DNA from: Doryteuthis pealeii
Taxonomy: Eukaryota; Mollusca; Cephalopoda; Myopsida; Loliginidae
Direction: 5' to 3'
Length of the DNA stretch: 64,000 nt
Assembly (NCBI GenBank): GCA_023376005.1
Contig: CM042143.1
Coordinates: 89,334,267-89,398,266, forward strand
The position numbers and the translations under genes were made by a program. Of the stretch, positions 10,530 through 20,734 are shown one piece after another. The stretch's first letter is position 1. Each line of letters starts with the position of its first letter. The notes beneath the pieces are model-generated. The model saw nothing but the letters and a program-made list of their open reading frames with translations. It did no database searches and was not told the DNA's origin.

Positions 10530-11165
10530 TTGAGGGTGGGTAAGGCGGAGACGGACAGGCTCTCGAGTAGTGAGTGTTATACAATCCGACTCAATAAGCC
10601 ATTATCGGGGGTCTGTGTGTTATCTGGATATCGCAGATGGTGGAATGTTTTAACAACGAAGCCAACAAAAATAGTGGAGGAGCCCGAGGCTAGTGGATTT
10701 ACTGTCGATATCGGGCAGGTCTTTTGGCACAGCCTAGCTCCAAACATTTCTTTCTTTCTTCCTTTCTTTCTTTCTTTCTTTCTCTGCGATTCACGTAGAA
10801 ACTTTTTGCAACTATGTCCCTGTTTTCTTCTCTCTTTTACGTTACCAACTCTTTGATTACCTATCTATATCTATCTATATCTATACATATATAAAGGGCA
10901 GTTGTGTGTATGTATGTCCGAAGGAAACTACGAAAATATAACAATCAACGACAAAGTAAATATATACACATTCACTATCACCAGATCTTGCATTTTGAAA
11001 AAAAAAAAAAAAAAAAAAAATGAAGATTTGATTTATATTCGAGAATATAATCAAAAGATAAAATTTAAATAATAACAGCATGGATTTTTTTTGCATTTAA
11101 TATTTTAAATAGGAGACATTAATTTTTCTTTACAGAGTTTCTGTGTACTTTTTTCTGACTCACCA
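10529..11165. other. Unassigned spacer with (TTTC)n, (CTAT)n and poly-A
   Basis: A TTTC run (about 10,749-10,783), a short CTATAT run (10,860-10,890) and an A-tract of about 20 bases (10,999-11,020) are visible. The frame from 10,530 has no recognisable domain. Confidence 0.5.
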
Positions 11166-11169
11166 GGCC

Positions 11170-11805
11170 GGATCAACGCAAGGCTTTTTTTTACGAAGGG
11201 ATTTTAATCAGTATCATGTGAGGATCTAACTCGCGATTCAGTAATAATGGATCTGCGAGACTAACTTTGGCGACCCGTGATGCTTAAGGACAGAACCCTG
11301 GTAACTGAACAGTCCATAACAGACAAAACTCCACTTTAGCCTTTACTTTAGACGGGCGGTCGGAGAGGATCCCTCAGATCAATCGGCTGGTCACGTCAAG
11401 CCCTAGCACATATAAGATTGTCCCGATCTATTGCCCCTATGGCAAACTCCCAACCCTTTTTTTTATCATATATGTGCTAGAAGGCAGTGGCTGAGGCTCT
11501 TAATGTCCTGGGTATGATGTTAAACGCTATCTGATGGTGAAGTTCCAGTTCTGGAGCTCTGGGGAATGTGGGGTACCTCTTCATCTCCATTACTTACAGG
11601 TCCATCTGACCCGTAGTGGTATACCTGTTAGGGTCATATCTATAGTTTAAATAGAACCAAAGGAGTTCTAAAATATGTGTTTAAAAAATCGAGTTTCAAA
11701 AGAAAATTGTGTACCCATCAGGAATGAATAAAACAAAAAAGTATTCGGCATAAAATGACCCAACAAGGTTGACATGCCGTAAAATCTACCCAACCAACTA
11801 CCAAA
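11170..11805 (+). mobile_element. R1 interspersed element, best-preserved reference copy
   Basis: In order it carries 'gaacagtccataacag', 'cagatcaatcggctggtcac', 'ctagcacatataag', 'tttatcatatatgtgctag', 'gatggtgaagttccag', 'gttagggtc' and an A-rich connector. It ends with the 3' module 'attcggcataaaatgaccca' plus 'aaggttgacatgccg'. It has no open frame. It shares the 3' module with SINE2b and with the LINE fragment at 23.8-24.15 kb, suggesting retroposition with borrowed machinery, although no tRNA-like head is clear. Confidence 0.75.
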
Positions 11806-11944
11806 AACAAAATAAAACAAACAGGACATTGGTGTTGAGAAACGCATGCGCAGTGAATGCACAGCATGTATCCCCCCTTTTTTTCTTGTCAGCGAAAAAG
11901 ATCGATGAGCTGAACATAAATCGAAGTGTTTAATGATCGCTTAG

Positions 11945-12030
11945 GGGCCGGTTTAGCTCAGTCGGTAGAACAGCCGCCAATGAATCACAAGATTGCTAGT
12001 TCGATACTGGTCCCCGCTAACCCAGCGTAA
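11945..12030 (+). mobile_element. SINE1 tRNA-like head, 3'-truncated
   Basis: GGCCGGTTTAGCTCAGTCGG followed by TAGAAC is a clear box A, and CTAGTTCGATACTGG is a box B, both with tRNA-like spacing. 'aacccagcg' follows and then the element stops at R3. The acceptor-stem partner is missing, so this is a SINE head rather than a tRNA gene. Confidence 0.75.
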
Positions 12031-12044
12031 TGTTTACTTAAGAG

Positions 12045-12480
12045 CTATTGCTAAATAGTTCAATATGTAAAAAGTATAATAATCTTGATTTAACTCTCTC
12101 TCACGCTTTTTTCTTATTTCTTTTCATCTTTTTATTATGTTCGATTGAAACAGATTAGCGTTATCGCTCCCTCTGTTATATTTCTCTGCTCTTTATTTCA
12201 TTCTTATTATATTTATCTATGTATCATTTCCCTTTTCTTCCCTTTCTTTCTTTATAGTAAAAACGGAATGGTCCATCATTAGCTGAGATAAAGAAAAGTG
12301 AAATGAGAAGAAGAAAAAGGATAGATAGACATCCATAAGAAATCGGTGGATAAAAAACACCAGATAATCAGGATTTACATTGTTGTATTTCATCTTGGAT
12401 GATCTCATTTTTAACCTGAGGTTGTTGCAAGATGAATAATCGGAAGATTAAGGAACAGGAGTATTAATACAAAATATCTT
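12045..12480 (-). repeat. Dispersed repeat R3, copy 2
   Basis: This is the reverse complement of 1-440. Shared pieces include 'aataatcttgatttaac', 'gatgatctcatttttaacc' and 'tcggaagattaagg' (+ strand of this copy). It shows the internal part as less purine-expanded than copy 1. No frame is conserved. Confidence 0.65.
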
Positions 12481-12607
12481 TTTTCTTGTTGTGTTTGTGT
12501 GTGTGGGGGATATTTGGCGGGAAATAAAAGTAAGTAAAATGGCGAAAGGCGCGAAAAGCGATAAATCTTCATTAGAAAGTCAGCAATAAAGACAACACTG
12601 AAAGATT

Positions 12608-12685
12608 TCTTTAATTGAGTTAAGGGGGATTTTCCTCTAGGCAGCTTTTCTTTTTCTTCTTTCTCTTAAGGGCATTTGCTTTTAC

Positions 12686-12759
<74 letters not shown>

Positions 12760-12918
12760 AAAATAATGGGGGAGAAAAGAAACAAACGAGAGAAAGAGTG
12801 AAATGAAGAAGAAGAGAGGAAGAGAGGGAGGGAGGGTGAAGATAAAAACAGTTCAAAAGAAAAAGACAGAACAGGCGAGAGAAGAGGAGATATGAAAAAT
12901 GAACGAGGAGTGTTAGAA

Positions 12919-12977
<59 letters not shown>

Positions 12978-13133
12978 AGAGAGAGAGAATTGGAGTAAAA
13001 AGAAAGTGTACGAGAGAGATGAAATATTAAGAGAGTGTGTTAGAAAAGAAAATGAAAATGAGCAAGGAAGAAAAAGGATAGATAGATAGAGAGAGAGAGA
13101 TAGAAGAGAGAATAAAGAAAGATTGGATGAGAG

Positions 13134-13197
<64 letters not shown>

Positions 13198-13535
13198 CAA
13201 ATCATGATACAACAGTAACTCGTATTTATTAAAAAAAAACTATACTTTTCGTTGCTTAGGGTTGATAAACTTTATTGGCAAATGTAGACTTTTGCCTAAA
13301 GGCATTTTTTGATGGAAATTTATTGACTACCCCCCCCATATATATATATATATATATAATATATATATATATTATTATGTACACACTGACTAGAAGGATT
13401 GATTGCAACTTGTGGAGGGAGGCTGTCTACTTTTGGGCATTAAGATGCATGTTAGAAATTCTCTGGAGATTTTAATAAAACTATCTTTCTTACCACAGGT
13501 GTGAATGATCTAGGGAGATTGGATTCGGTGAGCCG
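12608..13535. repeat. GA-rich block duplicated at the start of the right contig
   Basis: From 'ggattttcctctaggcag' on, this matches 62,749-63,850 in the same orientation, including the linker module, three (GA)n runs (12,689-12,755, 12,921-12,969, 13,138-13,195), 'atacttttcgttgcttag' and a TA run (13,339-13,374). The second copy is noisy at first and nearly identical after about 63,530. It is best read as two alleles or a haplotig. Confidence 0.75.
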
Positions 13536-13539
13536 AGTT

Positions 13540-14515
13540 CAACCACCAATTTAGGTACAGGACATGTATGCTGAAAAGGAGGGGGTTCCTTTAATGAAAA
13601 AAATATGTTATTGTGAAAAGAACCTGATACCTCTATCTTAAACATTACATTTATCATCTAGACTAGCAAAATAAAAAACACCCTCCGGGCGATGTAAAAT
13701 AGATTTTTGAAACATATTGCCTGAGGTGTGGGAGTTAAAAATTCAATGTCAGCGAGTTTGTACCCTAAGTAAGTAAAATCATCAAATTCATAAAAGGATT
13801 GAAAAATAAAACAATTTGAAATGTAAACTTTAAATATGTATTAAAATAAAACAAACTATATATAGATATATAATACCAGTCATGTATTTATTAAAACTTG
13901 TTTTAAAAAACAATGAGGACTGTCTAATGTTGCATGTTCAAATTTTGAGTGTATTTATTCTATGTTATGACGATTTTGGGTAATGTGACGGAAGCAGTGA
14001 CGTAGTTTTTGTTACAGACAAAAACCGGAAGCGAATCTCCATTATTAGTAGAGATGTAGATATGATATAAATAATTCATTTATATATCTAGATAATAAAT
14101 TAAAATACTTTCTAATAAACTATTTCAATTTCTTTTTAAATGCATGTCACGATGTCATTGTTTCTATTAACTTTAACTTTTAACTTAACTAATCAAGTCA
14201 TTTTATAATTTAATAAAGATATCCAGCTCATTCAACTGTGGCATATGGAAATCTAATAGATTGTAATGGATTTAAAGAATAATAATTGATTAGAATAATT
14301 TCATTTATTTTGTTATTGTTAAAAAGAACTACAAGGGTTGAATTACAAAAATACTAATAATACTATATACTTGCTTGGTTACCTCATTTCAGGAATGATG
14401 CGCCTCCTTTAGATGTAACAGATACTTTTTACAATTTCACAATTTTTTTAAGCGGACCCCTTTATCGGCATGCATGTCAAGTACCTAAACTTTGACTCCC
14501 CACCTCTGGCTTGTA
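13540..14515. mobile_element. R5, terminal-inverted-repeat element of about 975 bp
   Basis: The left end has 'tttaggtacaggacatgtat' then 'gctgaaaa', and later 'gtgaaaagaacctgatacct'. The right end, read in reverse complement, has 'tttaggtacttgacatgcat' and 'aaaaagtatctgttacatct'. These form imperfect terminal inverted repeats of roughly 100 bases. The interior has no transposase-like frame, so it is a non-autonomous DNA element. Its internally deleted, inverted relative lies at 19,660-20,240. Target-site duplications could not be assigned confidently. Confidence 0.65.
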
Positions 14516-14547
14516 TAGTTTGTGTTCACTTCTCGTTAATGTCACTG

Positions 14548-14632
14548 AAAAAGGCATGAATCCTCTTTTCCCTCCAGCCATAAGTAAACATCGGGTTGAA
14601 GTCTTTTTAACCATGCAAGGCAATCTATTTTA
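14548..14632 (+). mobile_element. SINE2a fragment
   Basis: 'ggcatgaatcctcttttccc' followed by 'tccagccataagtaaac' matches the middle of SINE2a (compare 41,209-41,260). Both ends are missing. Confidence 0.4.
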
Positions 14633-14647
14633 GATAGGAATGGGGAA

Positions 14648-14878
14648 ACACCGTGGTGTAGTGGCTAACGTGCTGGACTATGGCATCGTAGGAAGCGAGT
14701 TCGAACTTCAGTCACGCTATAACGTTCACTTTCATACTAATACACTTGGGAAAGGTATAAACCCCGTTATCTTTCCAGCTATACGTTAAATAGTACTAAT
14801 ACTGTTCTTCTACAAGGATGGGTTTGGCATTGAATAACCCACGAAGGTTGATATGCCATTAAACAAAGAAACCAAACC
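14648..14878 (+). mobile_element. SINE2b, complete
   Basis: The box A-like GTGGTGTAGTGGCTAACGTG and box B-like GAGTTCGAACTTC are tRNA-spaced. The body 'cacttgggaaaggtat' follows, then 'ctacaaggatgggtttggca'. The 3' tail 'ataacccacgaaggttgata' plus 'tgccattaaacaaag' is homologous to the R1 and LINE ends. Confidence 0.75.
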
Positions 14879-14887
14879 TAATTTAGG

Positions 14888-15175
14888 TAGTGTTACCATT
14901 GCTGGTGTTCTAGGTACGACGTTAAAATACATCTAATAGAGAAGTTCCAATTCTGGAGTTTTAGGAGTGTAATAGTATCCTTCATCCCATTACTCCCAGG
15001 TCCCACTCAGACTCACAGTGGAGTACTTTAGGGTCCCATCTATGGTTAAATAGAAGAAAATGAGTTAACAAAAATTGTTTAATTTTCTTTTTTCAGTAAC
15101 CGTCGAGAATGAATAAACAATATCTACGGCATAATAACCCAACAAGGTTTGACATGCGTAAAGTCAACAACATGA
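14888..15175 (+). mobile_element. R1 element, 5'-truncated
   Basis: It begins at the 'gttctaggtacgacgttaaa' region and runs through 'gaagttccaattctggag' and 'gttaaatagaag' to the 3' module 'aataacccaacaaggtttga'. It sits a few bases after the SINE2b tail, so two elements with the same tail type lie head to tail. Confidence 0.65.
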
Positions 15176-15479
15176 GGTTCATTGACATAATGTGTTAAAG
15201 GTGGAATGTGTGATAAAAGAGTGAGTTTTTAAGTAAACTTCCTGTGTATGATTGAAAAGCAGTGCAAAAATAAGCTTAGCCCCGTCGGCATTCACCCTCT
15301 TAGAGGTCGCCTCGGCATCAGCCAAATAAATCTGATTTCTACCCATTTTAACGTAGGATACGTTCTGTCTGGGGAGTTGACCCTTGAAGCTAAGCTCATT
15401 TATTCAAAAAGCTCCATCGAGTCGATGATATCCCCATATAAATACGGAGGCGTGTGGTTTAAGATTACGTCGTAAAAAA
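15176..15479. other. Unassigned spacer
   Basis: A 75-codon + frame (15,248-15,475) lies here. It has ordinary composition but no motif I recognise and no second copy in the window for comparison. I do not call it a gene. Confidence 0.4.
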
Positions 15480-15740
15480 TGGACACGACGAGACGAGTTC
15501 AAATACTGGACGAGGCTGTTTACATTTCACATAGCGCTAATACTCTTGGGAAAGATATAGAATCCAATTATTCAGCCTCCAACTATGGGTAAATGTAGGG
15601 CAGACTGACTCTATAACCGTAGTTAGGTAATCAGTCTAGGAGAAAGGAAATCTCTGAATTCACAACCTGTTGAACTCTGCTTAAGAAATTGACCTTTGTG
15701 TCACATCCTACTCGTGCGAAGGGGTTGATAAATATATAAA
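15480..15740 (+). mobile_element. SINE2a
   Basis: The box B-like GAGTTCAAATACTGG is followed by 'catttcacatagcgctaata', 'ctcttgggaaag', 'tatgggtaaatgtagggcag', 'agtctaggagaaaggaaatc' and the end 'ctcgtgcgaaggggttgata'. It is one of the longer copies and defines the 3' end of the subtype. Confidence 0.75.
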
Positions 15741-15871
15741 TAACTTAAAAAAATTTTTCTTTTTAAATAAGTATTTTGTTTAATTTAGAAATAAAATAAA
15801 ATATTTAAAAAGAATCGAATTTTTACTTATTTAATGACAACATAATTTAGGTTTTTAAAAAGGGAATACGG

Positions 15872-16088
15872 GTATCTGGTGGCGTAGTGTCTACGTGCTG
15901 GACTATGACATCGTAGTGAGCAAGTTCGAACTCGTCGAGCTATTACGTTCACTTTCAGACTAATACCTTTGGAAAGGTATGGAAGCACTCAACCACAAAA
16001 GTACGCACTCTGTTCTTATACAAGGATGGTCTTGGCATTAAATAACCCACGAATGTTGATATGCCCATTAAACAAAGAAACCTAACCA
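15872..16088 (+). mobile_element. SINE2b, complete
   Basis: The head is 'ggtggcgtagtgtctacgtg' with box B 'agttcgaactcg'. The body and tail ('ttggcattaaataacccacg' then 'aatgttgatatgcc') match 14,648-14,878 along the whole length. Confidence 0.75.
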
Positions 16089-16334
16089 AGACCTTACGAG
16101 AATTAATGAATCGATTAAGTAAAACGTATTGTGTACCATGTTAAAAAACGAGTAGGGGTTACTCGAAGTTGAACTTTTTTAGAACTTATCTTTCTGATGC
16201 AGGCATCATTGGGAACAAGAAAATCTTGTAAACTGGCTCGTTTACCAAAAGTCTTCGTACCTTTTTTAGAAAGTCTGTACGGTTTAGTTTTCACTAGGTC
16301 TTAATAATAATAATAGTAATTGTCAACTGGTAGA

Positions 16335-16805
16335 TTTTGGCAGTTCCAGCAGATCACAGGGTGAAGATGAAAGTTAGAACAAATAGCTGGATCTTGCTAG
16401 AGAATTGAAGCCCCCCCCAAAAAAAAAACAAAAAATCAAAAAAAATCACGGAACTAAACAAAAAAGAAAAAACAAACTGACAAAAACGTGAGGAATATGA
16501 GGATGAAGTGATACAAATAGTAGTTGGGGCACTTGGAACGGTCACCAAAAGGCTTAGAAAAAAATAGACTGAGGAAATAAGCACGGAAGAACTGAGACTT
16601 TGACAAGAGCTAGATGAACAGCACTATAGCACGTTGAAAATCAAGTGTTACGTCGTGACGAGTAGAGCTCGCAGGAGAGTCCTGGATACCGTTACGGGGA
16701 GGGGAATTGGGGAGGGATCTTTAGGATAGTTCAGCAGAACTCCATGAAAAGGACGCTATCAGCTTAGATGACGCTGGTTCAGAGTGTGAGATATAGTAAA
16801 TTATA
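16335..16805 (+). pseudogene. Decayed LINE 3' fragment
   Basis: It runs parallel to the LINE remnant at 4,638-4,995: 'ttgctagagaattgaa', an A/C-rich interruption, 'gaggaatatgaggatgaagt', 'ttggggcacttggaacggtc', 'gagtcctgga' and the UTR 'ggacgctatcagcttagatg'. Frameshifts and stops prevent any continuous frame. It is older or noisier than the first copy. Confidence 0.6.
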
Positions 16806-17111
16806 TAGTAATAATTAGAGTAATTTACATAATTAAGTAAGTGTGTGCGAGCGTTATAGTGCTAGCAGTAGATAGCATGGTACGCCAGTATTTGGGAACA
16901 AAGTGACACCAAAGTCTCGTAACCTTCATATTTCCCTACGATTTCGGAAAGTACTAGTCCGTCGGGAATAGTTCAGAAGTTCTTCCTAAGCGTCTCTACA
17001 CCCACCAGGATTGGTATGTCAGTACATGTTTATTATTATATCATATTATTTATTAATATTATTATTATATTATATTATTAAAATTAAAATGAGTTCGAAA
17101 AATGAACACAC

Positions 17112-17142
<31 letters not shown>

Positions 17143-17639
17143 TAATATTATTTATGTAAAAGTATCCTATTGACTGGTACATCCTCTGTAATCCACGCTT
17201 GGCCGCATGCTGATGCCACCTACAAGATTTACAAACAGAGGGATTATGTAGATTCGAAATCGCCGCTAGGGAGACATAAGTGTGAGATGAGATATTCTGA
17301 GTATTGTATAGCGGTTGATAACAGAGCAATGTTTTAGGGATAGATACAGAGCAATATTAAACATACCATTAATAAAACTGCAACATACGTTAGTTTTGCC
17401 TATTATAAAATTTATTTCAGCCGTTCAACTTAGGCCATAAAAGAGTCCAGTTTCCATCGGATAGCCATCATAAGCATTAGGCGACATCTGCGATTGTCTC
17501 TGTAGTTCATAGGAAGTTGGCAGTTAGTTGTATGGTGATAGTCAGTACGATGTGGCTATTACGTGTCAGTCTGAAACTGAGATCATGACTGTGATCCGAT
17601 ATGGAGTTTGTGACCTTGGCTGTTAATGATTGCGTCGTT
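16806..17639. other. Unassigned spacer with AT-rich and CA microsatellites
   Basis: ATT/TAT-rich sequence (17,030-17,090) is followed by a CA run (17,106-17,136). No gene is seen. From about 17,450 the sequence drifts toward the G/T-rich block that follows. Confidence 0.45.
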
Positions 17640-18440
17640 AGTATGAGAGAGAGCTATATTTGTGGTATCTGATTATAGGGCGTGATTGATGATAGTGTGG
17701 AGAGCGCGCTGGGTGGTGGCATGGAGGCCGTGAGGAGATGGGATTTGATGTCGCGGGCGATGTGGATGGAGTGGTTTATGATAGCGAGATAGGAGTGAGT
17801 GTGATGTGTGGTAGTTTAGGCTATAAATGTGTTCGTTGCGGTGGGAAATAGAGTTGTTATGAGATTTGAGGCCAGGGTAGTAGTATGAGGTATTTATATG
17901 ATATATAGGTGTGATAATTGCTGGATGTGATGAGATGGTATGAGTGTGAAGAGTTGGTGCAAGTTGAGAGCGCGGAGGTAGGCGTGTGGAGGTTGTGCGG
18001 GTAGATATTGGGATTATGGTCGTTCGCATGATGTGGGTATGGAGTATGATATGCTATTATATATAGAGGGTTGGTAGTAGGCGCGTGTGACGGGATGAGA
18101 TGGTGGAGGGGGTAGTGGTGGAATGAGAGGGGTTAGTGCGAAGTATTGCGAGGGTGGAGGGTGTATTGGAGATGTAGGTGGTTGAAGATGACCTATAGGG
18201 CGCAGGACGGAGATTGAGGTCTGTGAGGTGTGTGTTGAAAGTTGCGTAATGTGATGCAGATTGGAAGATGTGGGCTGGATATGCTCATGTGGATGGTGGA
18301 GAGCGAGTCTGGAGATAGAAGAGAGAAGAGGTTGTTGAGTCTTGTTTGTAGGGGTTGTTCCGTAAACGTAATGTGCTTAGATTGTGGAGGTGTTTGAGTT
18401 CTTGATCATCTTGTGGTAAGAGGTGTTATTTGTTAATTAA
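17640..18440. other. G/T-rich, C-poor anomalous block
   Basis: About 800 bases have very few C on the + strand and are full of words like 'gatgtgg', 'ggtggtg' and 'gtgatg', without a clean period. The 118-codon minus frame (Thr/His/Ser/Pro-rich) is the complement of this bias. It may be a very degraded satellite or poor base-calling near a contig end. See findings. Confidence 0.5.
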
Positions 18441-18489
18441 CGTTTGATGTGTGGTCCGAAGAGTTATATTGGGTAGCCAAGTACTTTCC

Positions 18490-19000
18490 GGGCTTTTTCC
18501 CAAACATTATCATACTATTTAATCCATCTAAACATCAAATTATCAAAAGCCTTAATAGTTTACACTAAAACTATTGTTTTGTTTTTGGTCAACAAAGGTG
18601 ACGCTAAATTACTGTGCATTTATATATAATATTAATATATATATACTATCATATATATATAACACCATACAGTGAGGTCTTCTAAATCTATATGTTTTTA
18701 TATCATTAACAGCAAAAACATATAGATTAGAAGCTCAACTGTATTCGGTGTATATAAATATTATATAAAATATATATTATATATATAAAACTGCCAACAG
18801 TAATTGCGTCACCTTTTGTGAACAAAACTAAACAATAGTTTAGTTAAATATATTAAAGCATTTTTTCCAAACCATTATCAATATAGTTTATATCCATCTA
18901 AAACTACAATTATCAAAATGCTTAAATTATTTAACTAAAACTATGTTTTGTTTTGCTCACAAAAGGTGAGCTAAAGTTACTGTGGAGTTTTATTATATAT

Positions 19001-19035
<35 letters not shown>

Positions 19036-19085
19036 ACTGCCGATAGACGCAGTGAGCTTCTAAATCTATAAATGTTTGTGTGTAA
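18490..19085. repeat. Tandem palindromic repeat, about 370-bp unit, 1.5 copies
   Basis: A spacer (18,495-18,545, 'aatccatctaaacatc') is followed by an arm with 'gtcaacaaaggtgacgc'. A central hairpin is centred near 18,705 ('aatctatatgttttta' / 'caaaaacatatagatt'). The inverted arm 'gcgtcaccttttgtgaac' follows, then the same spacer again in direct orientation (18,865-18,915), and then the arm again. TA runs flank each centre. This is a foldback or MITE-like element partly repeated in tandem. Confidence 0.6.
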
Positions 19086-19440
19086 TCGATATATCACCCA
19101 TGTTGATAACAGTTTTTTACTCGCCCCCCATATTAACAGATACGTTCATATAGTGTCGAGTAATTGATATATTTTACGAGATTACTCTTAAATGTATTTC
19201 ACACACATGCAGATGCTACAACAAAGAATAGATATTGTTGGCCACAACGTACAATTTTCAGCGGGGTTTAATTAAATTAATTTTTAATAGAAATCTATGA
19301 ACCAGCTTGCATTTACTTTATAACTATTGAGAACCTGGGATATACACAGTATGACAATTTATTAGTTATTTTTGACACGTTTACTTAAGGCTATTGCTAT
19401 AGTCCAATAACCTAAAAATTTAATAATTTAATGAAGGAGG
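19086..19440. other. Unassigned AT-rich spacer
   Basis: No repeat family or gene is recognised. Confidence 0.4.
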
Positions 19441-19640
19441 TTGAGTGCCAGAAGCACAACGCTGATCTGTTTCATCGACATAATGAAAGATGAAAAAAAA
19501 ACAAAAAAAAAAAAGATTGAGAGAGAATGTTAAGAATTATTAATACACATTGAAGTATTTTCAAATAGCTCTAATAAACATATCAACGTGTATAATAATT
19601 TAATGATCTTACTGTTGTATCTCCACAGGTTCTGCTAGTA
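19441..19640 (+). repeat. Dispersed repeat R3, partial copy 3
   Basis: It shows 'cgctgatctgtttcatcg', an A-rich tract, 'ttaagaattattaatac' and the family 3' end 'ctccacaggttctgctagta'. It abuts the deleted R5 copy. Confidence 0.6.
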
Positions 19641-19659
19641 AAAATATAGCTTTAAATTA

Positions 19660-20240
19660 CAAATCAAATCAGGAGAGGGGTCAAAAACTTTAGGTACTGG
19701 ACAATTTATGCGAAAAAATTGTGATATTGTTAAAAAGTACCTGGTACCTCTAAAGGAGGTGCATTCATTCCTAAAATGAGGTAACCAAGCGACGTAACAG
19801 TGGTACTATTAGATTTGTAATTTGACTATTGTAGTTCTTTCTGACAATAAAAACTGAATAAATTCTAACAATTATTATCCTTGATAAATCCATGTACAAA
19901 TATAGATTCATATGCCGACAGTTAAATGAGCTGTATATCTTATTAACAATTGATAATAACTTGAGATTAGTTAATTAACCAGTTAAAGTTAATGAAACTA
20001 ATTGACATCGTGACTGCGTCGTTAAAAAAATTGAAAAGTTTTTATAAATTATCTTAATGTTAATTATCTAGATAGGGAAATGAATACTTATATTATATCT
20101 TAGATAATAATGTATCGGTTTAAGTAATCAGGTAACGGCCGAGTACTTTTCCAAATCGCAATATTTCATTAAGCTGGAAGTCCCCTTTTCAGCATACAGT
20201 CGCTGTACAAAACCTTTGACCACTCCTTATTGCAAATTAC
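19660..20240. mobile_element. R5, internally deleted and inverted copy
   Basis: The sequence is the reverse complement of 14,040-14,515 followed by the reverse complement of 13,545-13,640, so about 400 interior bases are missing. Both ends carry the R5 inverted repeat ('ctttaggtactggacaat' at left, 'ccccttttcagcatacag' at right). Deletion derivatives with kept ends are typical of cut-and-paste elements. Confidence 0.6.
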
Positions 20241-20562
20241 CAAAAGAAAGGAAAAAACGGCTTTATTTAACTTTTAGTGAGTAGATGAGGGTATAAAAAA
20301 GATGTTTAATCTAGAATACATAAACCAAAGCATTTTGAGGGGAGAGGTAAGTTGTTATCCTTACTCAAAGTTTTCCGCCATATTATCCCAAATTTTCAAA
20401 CCGCAACTCCCCAAAGTTACAAATGGAATATTCGAATCTATAGGATATATTAACGAAGATAAATCAATAAGGTATTTTATATCGCTTCTATCACCATTGA
20501 CAGATTACAATTAAATAGGCATTAGGACCTGTAGATTACAACAGTGATGATAACTAATTATT
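20241..20562. other. Unassigned end of left contig
   Basis: AT-rich sequence with one 70-codon frame (20,302-20,514) and no recognisable motif. It runs into the first N gap. Confidence 0.4.
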
Positions 20563-20662
20563 NNNNNNNNNNNNNNNNNNNNNNNNNNNNNNNNNNNNNN
20601 NNNNNNNNNNNNNNNNNNNNNNNNNNNNNNNNNNNNNNNNNNNNNNNNNNNNNNNNNNNNNN
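20563..20662. other. Assembly gap, 100 N
   Basis: A run of exactly 100 N, the usual placeholder for a scaffold join of unknown size. Flanking sequences are unrelated. Confidence 0.98.
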
Positions 20663-20734
20663 TAAAAAGAAAAGAAAGAGCATTAAAAAGGAGGAAATAG
20701 AGGTAGAAAGAGGAAAGAAAGAGCTCTGAGGGTA

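Noticed and set aside
11945..12020. Functional tRNA gene
   Set aside because: Boxes A and B are good, but the acceptor stem does not close and SINE1 body sequence follows, as in other copies. It is a SINE head.
17673..18029. 118-codon minus frame rich in Thr, His, Ser and Pro
   Set aside because: It is explained by the C-depleted + strand. There is no motif, and the block may itself be unreliable sequence.
13540..20240. A further large assembly palindrome centred near 17.05 kb
   Set aside because: Only the R5 ends and part of its interior are inverted. The DNA between 14.6 and 19.4 kb does not mirror itself, so two insertions of R5 in opposite orientation explain it.
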